From a virus, in the IMG/VR virus record IMGVR_UViG_3300012228_000003, positions 1-64,000 of that record: a DNA stretch of 64,000 nt; one strand, 5' to 3'. Each line of letters opens with the position of its first letter. The first letter of the stretch is position 1. The translations under genes and the position numbers were made by a program. Positions 7,897 to 12,242 of this stretch are shown in pieces. The notes under the pieces are model-generated. The model had not been told where the DNA came from, did no database searches, and saw nothing but the letters and a program-made list of their open reading frames with translations.

Positions 7897-8910
7897 TTAA
7901 GAAGAAGGCTTATTTTTTCGCTTTTTCCTTGCTTTCTTCAAGGAATCCTCAAGCTCCGAAACTTTTGCTGCAAGTGCTGAGACCTTCCTCAAAGAGGCCG
8001 CGAGGTCCTTCTTCCTCTGCGGAATCCCCTCCCACTCTCGCCCGATTTCTTTTAGCTGTTCCCGCACTCTCTCCCTCTCCTTCAGGTCGGCATCCCAGGT
8101 AGCTTGGTCTCGCAGGGGACTCAGCGCCACCTCGATCAGCTCCCGAAACTTCGACGGCTCCAGCGCGTCAAGCTCCCAGCACTCCTCGACTCCGAACTCC
8201 GCGACGTATGCCTTGTACCTACTGTCAGTCTGCTTGACCGGGTTCGGCGGCGGCTGGTGCTCCTCTACCTGAGCCATCGTCAGGGCGACCCTCTCGAAGT
8301 CGCAGTCGGCTCCGAAGGTCTGCGAGAGTCGAGCGAAGATGTCGCGACTCATGTCGACCCCCGAAGGGTCGTGGTCGCCGAAGTGGATGATGAAGGGGCG
8401 CTGCCCAGCCGAGAGCCATCGCTTAAGTCTCTCCGACGCTCGCCACATCTCGGAGAGGCTCGTGTAACCTCTGCAAGAGAAGTAGGGCACGTCGTTCTCG
8501 TCGCAGACCTTCTCGATGACGCCGGTGAGGGCGTCCTTCTCGATCCAGACCTCGGGACGCCATTGCTGGTTCTGCCAGAGGTCGACCGCGTACCACCGAG
8601 CTAGCTTGTCGAGGGCCTCCTGCGGCCCGGCGAAGTGCTCCAAGAGCTTGAGGCTACGGGTCCGATCCTCGATGGAGTCCCACGAGACTCTGCCCATCAG
8701 CCGGGCGTCCCCGATGACCCGCCCCAGCTTCTTGTAATTCTTCTGCTTGTTCGCCAAGAAGCCCCTCGCGACGAACTGGTAGTAGAGCTGGCGCAGCGTG
8801 AGCACAAGGCCCTGCGCCTCGTACTCGGCGAGGATGTCGTTGGCCCTCTTGACCATCACGCGGGCGTCGCGCCGCAGCAGCTTGGGAATCGAGTAGCGGA
8901 TCAGAGACAT
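7897..8910 (-). CDS. Spo11/TopVI-A-like protein with Toprim domain (Mini-A-like)
   Basis: This 337-residue protein resembles the A subunit of topoisomerase VI. The N-terminal winged-helix part has LTLRQLYYQFVARGF, where the paired Tyr after R-x-L matches the catalytic tyrosine region of Spo11/TopVI-A. The Toprim part has an acidic residue in VWIEKDALTGVIE and the DxD-like IIHFGDHDPSGVDMS. The C-terminus is a charged coiled coil ending in a Lys-rich tail. No B subunit (GHKL ATPase) is visible in the window. Orphan short homologues of this kind on mobile elements have been named Mini-A, as I recall. The start at 8910 has GAGGAGG upstream. It may cut or nick DNA, or act in recombination or replication. 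Confidence 0.75.
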   Translation of the reverse strand: MSLIRYSIPKLLRRDARVMVKRANDILAEYEAQGLVLTLRQLYYQFVARGFLANKQKNYKKLGRVIGDARLMGRVSWDSIEDRTRSLKLLEHFAGPQEALDKLARWYAVDLWQNQQWRPEVWIEKDALTGVIEKVCDENDVPYFSCRGYTSLSEMWRASERLKRWLSAGQRPFIIHFGDHDPSGVDMSRDIFARLSQTFGADCDFERVALTMAQVEEHQPPPNPVKQTDSRYKAYVAEFGVEECWELDALEPSKFRELIEVALSPLRDQATWDADLKERERVREQLKEIGREWEGIPQRKKDLAASLRKVSALAAKVSELEDSLKKARKKRKNKPSS

Positions 8911-9083
8911 CGAACCTCCTCAAAGAAAAATGCCGGCTCGCCTCCCTTGGACCAAAGTCGCGAAGTTCGCACGAGCCGGCGCGTCGTCGAGCAGGCAGGG
9001 ATTTTCGCATCATCCGACCCTTAGCCTTCTGAGCGTCTCCGCTCGGTACTAGCCGCAAACCGTGACGCGCCTGTTCTCGATGA
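8911..9083 (-). promoter_or_regulatory. Structured leader with terminator-like hairpin before the TopVI-A-like gene
   Basis: GCCGGCTCG (8932-8940) and CGAGCCGGC (8972-8980) form a perfect 9-bp stem. On the minus strand it is followed by ATTTTTCTTT and then at once by the ribosome binding site GAGGAGG of the gene at 8910. A second hairpin upstream, GAGCG and CGCTC (9031-9044), closes a GAGA tetraloop on the minus strand. The layout, with folded RNA then a terminator-like stem then a Shine-Dalgarno sequence, resembles an attenuator or riboswitch leader, but no known class is recognised. Confidence 0.45.
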
Positions 9084-9374
9084 CTAGAACGGAATCTCCT
9101 CATCAATAAAAGGGTCGGGCGGCGAGAGGCAATCGGCGAAGGGCTTGACGTCGACCGCCGCCCCTCGGTCGTCGGCAAGGCCCTTCCCTCCCGCAGAGAA
9201 GTCTCTTGCCAATGCCAGCAGAGCCAGGTCGGTCGGCACGACGTGAGAGACCAAGCCCAGCCTGCGCAGGACCGATGCCAGGGCAGACCTCATCAACGCC
9301 TCCCTGCTCGGCGGCGGCGCTTGCTTGGCCCGTCGAGGCTTCCTCGGTTCGAGGCTCTTGGGGAACTTCGGCAT
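9084..9374 (-). CDS. Small basic protein ending in an SSB C-terminal tip (DEEIPF)
   Basis: This 96-residue protein has a basic, proline-rich N-terminus (MPKFPKSLEPRKPRRAKQAP), a helical middle (REALMRSALASVLRRLG) and an extreme C-terminus reading DPFIDEEIPF. The last six residues match the acidic tip of bacterial single-stranded DNA-binding proteins (DDDIPF in E. coli), which docks RecO, PriA, ExoI, RecQ and others. No OB fold is evident. The TGATG overlap with the preceding gene supports the start. It could recruit or block host SSB-interacting proteins; this is inference from the tip alone. Confidence 0.6.
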   Translation of the reverse strand: MPKFPKSLEPRKPRRAKQAPPPSREALMRSALASVLRRLGLVSHVVPTDLALLALARDFSAGGKGLADDRGAAVDVKPFADCLSPPDPFIDEEIPF

Positions 9375-9577
9375 CAGTACTGACCTCCCATGTCGACCCG
9401 TCCCTTGTGGCCTCGCTTCTTGGGGACCTTGTACAGATTCGGAGAGGTCGAGCCTGCCTCATTGATCAGCGAGGAGTCGGTCCCGTATCGCTGATGCCGG
9501 TGGCAGTAGAAGCCGCTCCCGCATCGGCAGGCTTTCGTCGAGTCAATCTTCTCCTCTGTCTTCCTTCGCCTTCCCAT
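9374..9577 (-). CDS. Small Cys/His protein
   Basis: The 67-residue basic protein has a compact metal-binding-like cluster CRCGSGFYCHRHQRYG near the N-terminus. Start ATG at 9577 is preceded by AGGAGG. Its start lies inside the end of the upstream winged-helix gene and its stop overlaps the next start as TGATG. No family is recognised. Confidence 0.55.
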   Translation of the reverse strand: MGRRRKTEEKIDSTKACRCGSGFYCHRHQRYGTDSSLINEAGSTSPNLYKVPKKRGHKGRVDMGGQY

Positions 9578-9956
9578 CGCCGTACCTCCTGTTGGTGGAA
9601 ATGGTCTTGTCCCTCATCGGGGGCAGTCCCCCTCGCTCTGCCATCCAAGCTCTCAGCGCCTCTCTGCCGGCCTCGGTGATCACGTAGACCAACTCGGACT
9701 GCCCGTCGACGTCGAGGTCAATCCGCCGGACCAACTTCATCTCCAGCAACCCCGGTCGAGCCTTGCCGGAGCTTGAGTTCTCCGGCACTCCGTTGATGCT
9801 TGAGTTGATCGTCCCGCTGCCGACCGAGAATCCGGCGGCCTCGGAGAGCGCGGGCTTCGTCATTGGGGGGCAGTCCTCTCCGGCCAGGACGACGAGGAGC
9901 CTAGCCTGCGGAGTCCTGATCTTCGGCGGGGAGTCATCAGTTGGGAACGGAGGCAT
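9543..9956 (-). CDS. Winged-helix-like protein, paralogue of the gene at 11792
   Basis: This 137-residue protein shares a pattern with the plus-strand protein at 11792-12190. TPQARLLVVLAGEDCPPMTK aligns with KPQVRILKALAKHGPLSR, and the C-terminal half of both reads like a wing followed by V-x-E/T-AG-x2-A/M (here VYVITEAGREALRAW). This is typical of small winged-helix regulators. Start ATG at 9956 has GGAGA upstream. It overlaps both neighbours. A regulatory or DNA-binding role is likely; the target is unknown. Confidence 0.6.
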   Translation of the reverse strand: MPPFPTDDSPPKIRTPQARLLVVLAGEDCPPMTKPALSEAAGFSVGSGTINSSINGVPENSSSGKARPGLLEMKLVRRIDLDVDGQSELVYVITEAGREALRAWMAERGGLPPMRDKTISTNRRYGDGKAKEDRGED

Positions 9957-10134
9957 CGGGGATCGTCTCCAAGACTAGCTCGACCGGCCTCTCACAGACC
10001 GTCTCTGCCGGTCTGTGAGTGACGTCAACGAAGTAGTGTGCCCTTCCCTCAAAGTATCTCACCTTGCCGGAGTCCAAGGCTGGCTGGCTGGCTGGCTGGC
10101 CTATCGAATGCTCCATCCAGATTCTAACTCTCAT
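9937..10134 (-). CDS. Small protein with an in-frame tetranucleotide repeat
   Basis: This 65-residue product begins MRVRIWMEHS. Codons 11-19 are built from AGCC tetranucleotide repeats (about 10078-10101, five units and a partial), giving GQPASQPA. Such repeats are slippage-prone. Its ATG at 10134 would overlap the stop of the upstream gene as ATGA once that gene's poly-G tract is read in the corrected frame. It looks like the third member of a tandem set of three small related genes (10562 to 9937). Function is unknown. Confidence 0.45.
   Translation of the reverse strand: MRVRIWMEHSIGQPASQPALDSGKVRYFEGRAHYFVDVTHRPAETVCERPVELVLETIPDASVPN
10078..10101. repeat. Tetranucleotide GGCT/AGCC short tandem repeat
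   Basis: GGCT is repeated about five and a half times inside the small gene 9937-10134. Changes in copy number would shift that gene's frame. Confidence 0.8.
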
Positions 10135-10344
10135 CTTGACTCCTTGAACACCGGACTGTCAGGCGGCTCGTTGACCAGGAGCGACGGGGGGGGGCAGGGG
10201 AACCGGCGAGCCGTCGTCAGTTTCGAGCCAGTATGCCACGTCGTTGAGACTCATCGCCTGCACGGTGAAGCAGCACCTGACCGAGAGATCGAACCTACCC
10301 ATTCCGTTGTTGTGCTTGAACTTCCCGCAGAGGTAGACCTTCAT
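10131..10344 (-). CDS. Small protein interrupted by a 9-G homopolymer
   Basis: As written, the frame from ATG 10344 stops at 10159 (MKVYLCGKFKHNNGMGRFDL and onward to PPPVAPGQRAA). If the 9-base G tract at 10186-10194 were 8 bases, the frame would continue SLLVNEPPDSPVFKESR and stop with an ATGA overlap to the next gene at 10134. That tail closely resembles the C-terminus of the preceding paralogue (SLLLSEPIDSPILRDVKR). The intact product is therefore probably the longer one, made by slippage, by phase variation, or hidden by a homopolymer sequencing error. The start overlaps the upstream stop as ATGA. Function is unknown. Confidence 0.55.
10186..10194. repeat. G9 homopolymer inside a coding region
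   Basis: Nine consecutive G on the plus strand (C on the coding strand) mark the exact point where the frame of the small gene at 10344 departs from that of its paralogue. Confidence 0.85.
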
Positions 10345-10562
10345 CGCTTCACGTCCCTGAGAATCGGACTGTCAATCGGCTCGCTCAGCAAGAGAGAGAG
10401 AGGAGGACTGCCGACTGACTCTCCCTCGTCAGCGACCAGCCGCCAGTCTCCCTGGTTTCCGTCAGCGTGGCCTCTAGCATTGACGGTCTGGCAGGGGTCG
10501 TCAATCGAGGCTCTGCGCGGCTCTGACTCCTTGAACACTCGCAGCGAGAGAGCGAGGTGCAT
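10341..10562 (-). CDS. Small protein, first of three tandem relatives
   Basis: The 73-residue product starts MHLALSLRVFKESEP at 10562, one base after the stop of the CmoA-like gene, and ends with SLLLSEPIDSPILRDVKR overlapping the next ATG by ATGA. A 15-base segment of it (10524-10538) recurs at 10137-10151 near the end of the next gene, and the C-terminal peptide also recurs there, so the two genes are diverged duplicates. No function is assigned. Confidence 0.5.
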   Translation of the reverse strand: MHLALSLRVFKESEPRRASIDDPCQTVNARGHADGNQGDWRLVADEGESVGSPPLSLLLSEPIDSPILRDVKR

Positions 10563-10563
10563 C

Positions 10564-11283
10564 TCAAGCTCCCTTGATCGCGACCCAGCCGGCGAAGTTG
10601 AGGGTTCGCCAGAAGCACTCGACGTACGAAAACCCCGCAGAGGTCAAGAGGTCTTCATTCCACTGCGCCGTCACAGGGACCAAGACTCCCTCCAGCGCCA
10701 GGCGCTTTCGCTCGACGTCGTCCTTGCTGTAGCCGTTGGCCTCCTTGACTTGCCAGTAGAGAGAGTTGAGCAGGTCGTTGGTCTCGCAGCAAGACCCCAT
10801 CACCTTCTCGACCAGGATCGCCGCGCCGCCCGGCAGAGTACTGTTGAAGAGGCTTCGGACGATTCGCTGCCGATGCTCGATGGGCGTGAACTGGAGAGTC
10901 AAGACGCAGAGGGTCAGCGAGGCCAGGAAGGGCGGGTAGGTCGTCCTCAAGTCCAGCTCCTGAACGTGAGCGACTCCGCAAGAGATCAGCCCGGCGAACC
11001 TCTCCCGCGCCGCTGCCAGCATCGGAGGCGAGACCTCGACCCCGACGTATTGATTGAAGGCTCCGAACTTCGCGACGAACGGCGCAAGCGCCTCGCCCCT
11101 GCTGCAACCCAAATCGACTATTGCCGTCTGCGGCTTGACGAACTTGCAGCCTACCTCGAAGCAGAGCCTGCGCATCTCGTCGTAACTGGGAATGGAACGT
11201 GAGAGCATCTGATCAAAGTTGTTCGTGACATCTTCGTCAAAGGTCCACTTCTTGCCCTTCTCTAGTTTTGCTTCAGTCGGCAT
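10564..11283 (-). CDS. cmoA: CmoA-like carboxy-SAM synthase
   Basis: This 239-residue protein aligns along its whole length with CmoA, which makes carboxy-S-adenosyl-methionine from SAM and prephenate. Shared landmarks are KKWTFDEDV near the N-terminus, the SAM-binding VDLGCSRGEAL (residues 56-66), TLQFTPIEHRQ, PGGAAILVEK, EANGYSKDDVERKRLALEGV and the C-terminal LNFAGWVAIKG. Arg194 in ERKR lines up with E. coli CmoA Arg199, reported to bind the carboxylate of carboxy-SAM. No CmoB is visible nearby. The nearest plausible user of carboxy-SAM is the C5-cytosine methyltransferase 1 kb away, whose motif X is altered. Start has AAAGGAAAG upstream. An ordinary methyltransferase role is the alternative. 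Confidence 0.8.
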   Translation of the reverse strand: MPTEAKLEKGKKWTFDEDVTNNFDQMLSRSIPSYDEMRRLCFEVGCKFVKPQTAIVDLGCSRGEALAPFVAKFGAFNQYVGVEVSPPMLAAARERFAGLISCGVAHVQELDLRTTYPPFLASLTLCVLTLQFTPIEHRQRIVRSLFNSTLPGGAAILVEKVMGSCCETNDLLNSLYWQVKEANGYSKDDVERKRLALEGVLVPVTAQWNEDLLTSAGFSYVECFWRTLNFAGWVAIKGA

Positions 11284-11586
11284 TTTTCTTTCCTTTTGGA
11301 TGTAGTTTTCCAGTTTGACCCTTGCTGATCTTTTGCCTGTGCTCCTCGGACAAGGGAACTCCGAGATGAGCCTCGCTCAGTTTTCTCTTCCAATCTCCTT
11401 CATAGAAAATTCAGACTCTCCATACTTTCGCATCGCACGGTGCAGGAGAGTCTTCTTGTCCAATTTCGCCGAGGACCTGTGATGAATCCATCGAAAGGCT
11501 AACGTGTGACTCGTTTGCCCGACGTAGATTTTCCCGTTTACAAGGTTCGTCACCAAGTAAATCAGCCAGATTTTCTCCTCTACCAT
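11273..11586 (-). pseudogene. Decayed GIY-YIG homing endonuclease with NUMOD3 tail
   Basis: The frame from ATG 11586 encodes a GIY-YIG start (WLIYLVTNLVNGKIYVGQTS, then RWIHHRS and LHRAMRKYGESEFS) but stops at 11377 after about 70 residues, short of a full nuclease domain. Just beyond, in another frame, EGDWKRKLSEAHLGVPL and SEEHRQKISKGQTGKLHPKG form a NUMOD3 DNA-binding motif, ending at 11273 inside the start of the CmoA-like gene. The order GIY-YIG then NUMOD3 is that of I-TevI-like free-standing homing endonucleases, so this is a frameshifted, probably deleted copy. AGGAGA precedes the start. Confidence 0.7.
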
Positions 11587-11791
11587 CAAGGTCTCCTGAA
11601 AGATTGTCGAAAAAAGTTGCCCTACTTATCTCAGTATACTCCAAGAACTTGCGTTGAGAGTCAAGAAAATCTCGTGCAAAACCGGTCATCTACGCCAAAA
11701 CCCCCTTGCCATCTACAGCACCTCAGGCTATAGTGAAGACGTGAGGACGATTGATCCTCAGCACCATCAAACCCTTTCAAGGAGTCCACCC
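11587..11791. promoter_or_regulatory. Divergent intergenic region between the endonuclease remnant and the plus-strand regulator
   Basis: This 205-bp region has start sites facing away from each other. On the minus strand a strong -10-like TATACT is present near 11635, with TTGACT 20 bases upstream, too far for an ideal pair. The plus-strand promoter is listed separately. Confidence 0.4.
11706..11734 (+). promoter_or_regulatory. Sigma70-like promoter for the plus-strand winged-helix gene
   Basis: TTGCCA (11706-11711) and TATAGT (11729-11734) are separated by exactly 17 bases and lie 58 bases before the ATG at 11792. This is the best canonical promoter seen in the window and serves a single isolated plus-strand gene. 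Confidence 0.6.
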
Positions 11792-12190
11792 ATGACCGAG
11801 AACAACGTCGCCACCGTCTCCGCCCCCGCGCAAGCTGCTAAGGCCCCGAAGGTCAAGAAGGCCTCAAAGAAGGCGGCGCCGGCCCAGCGAGAGGCCAACG
11901 ACGGCCTTCGCAAGCCCCAGGTTCGCATCCTCAAAGCCCTGGCCAAGCACGGCCCACTCTCTCGCAATCCCCTCGCGAGCAAGGCCAAGGTCGGCCCGAA
12001 TCAGGTCGTCGGCTTGACCGGCTCGGCTACCCCCGAAGCTCGCAAGTCCATCGAAGCCTACCACGGCTACGTCAGCCTGATCACTCGCGGCTTGGTCCGC
12101 GACAAGGTCATCGACGTCGATGGAGTCAAGGAGCGCCTCTTCGAGGTCACGGCGGCGGGCAAGAAGATGGCCGCGAAGATCGAAGCCTAG
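11792..12190 (+). CDS. Winged-helix regulator on its own promoter
   Basis: This 132-residue protein has a Lys/Ala-rich N-terminal tail (about residues 1-38) followed by a winged-helix domain: RKPQVRILKALAKHGPLSR, an HTH-like LASKAKVGPNQVVGL, and a wing with RGLVRDKVIDVDG and FEVTAAGKKMAAKIE. It is a paralogue of the protein at 9543-9956. It is the only plus-strand gene in the left 27 kb, with a good promoter upstream, AAGGAG before ATG 11792 and a terminator just after. This suggests an autonomous regulator, possibly of the early-late switch or of the minus-strand operons on either side. The basic tail could also make it a DNA-compacting protein. Confidence 0.7.
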   Translation: MTENNVATVSAPAQAAKAPKVKKASKKAAPAQREANDGLRKPQVRILKALAKHGPLSRNPLASKAKVGPNQVVGLTGSATPEARKSIEAYHGYVSLITRGLVRDKVIDVDGVKERLFEVTAAGKKMAAKIEA

Positions 12191-12218
12191 GCAAGTCACG
12201 TCAACCTGACTTCAAAAT

Positions 12219-12238
12219 CCCCGGCCATCGAGCCGGGG
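12219..12238. terminator. Bidirectional terminator between convergent genes
   Basis: CCCCGGC and GCCGGGG form a perfect 7-bp stem around a 6-base loop. On the minus strand the stem is followed by ATTTTG, and on the plus strand by TCTCTCATTTCT. It lies between the plus-strand winged-helix gene and the minus-strand methyltransferase. Confidence 0.65.
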
Positions 12239-12242
12239 TCTC

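Noticed and set aside
10015-11202. Plus-strand open frame of 395 codons
   Set aside because: It lies opposite the CmoA-like gene and the three small genes, shows no domain, and has no ribosome binding site; such frames arise from GC-rich codon use.
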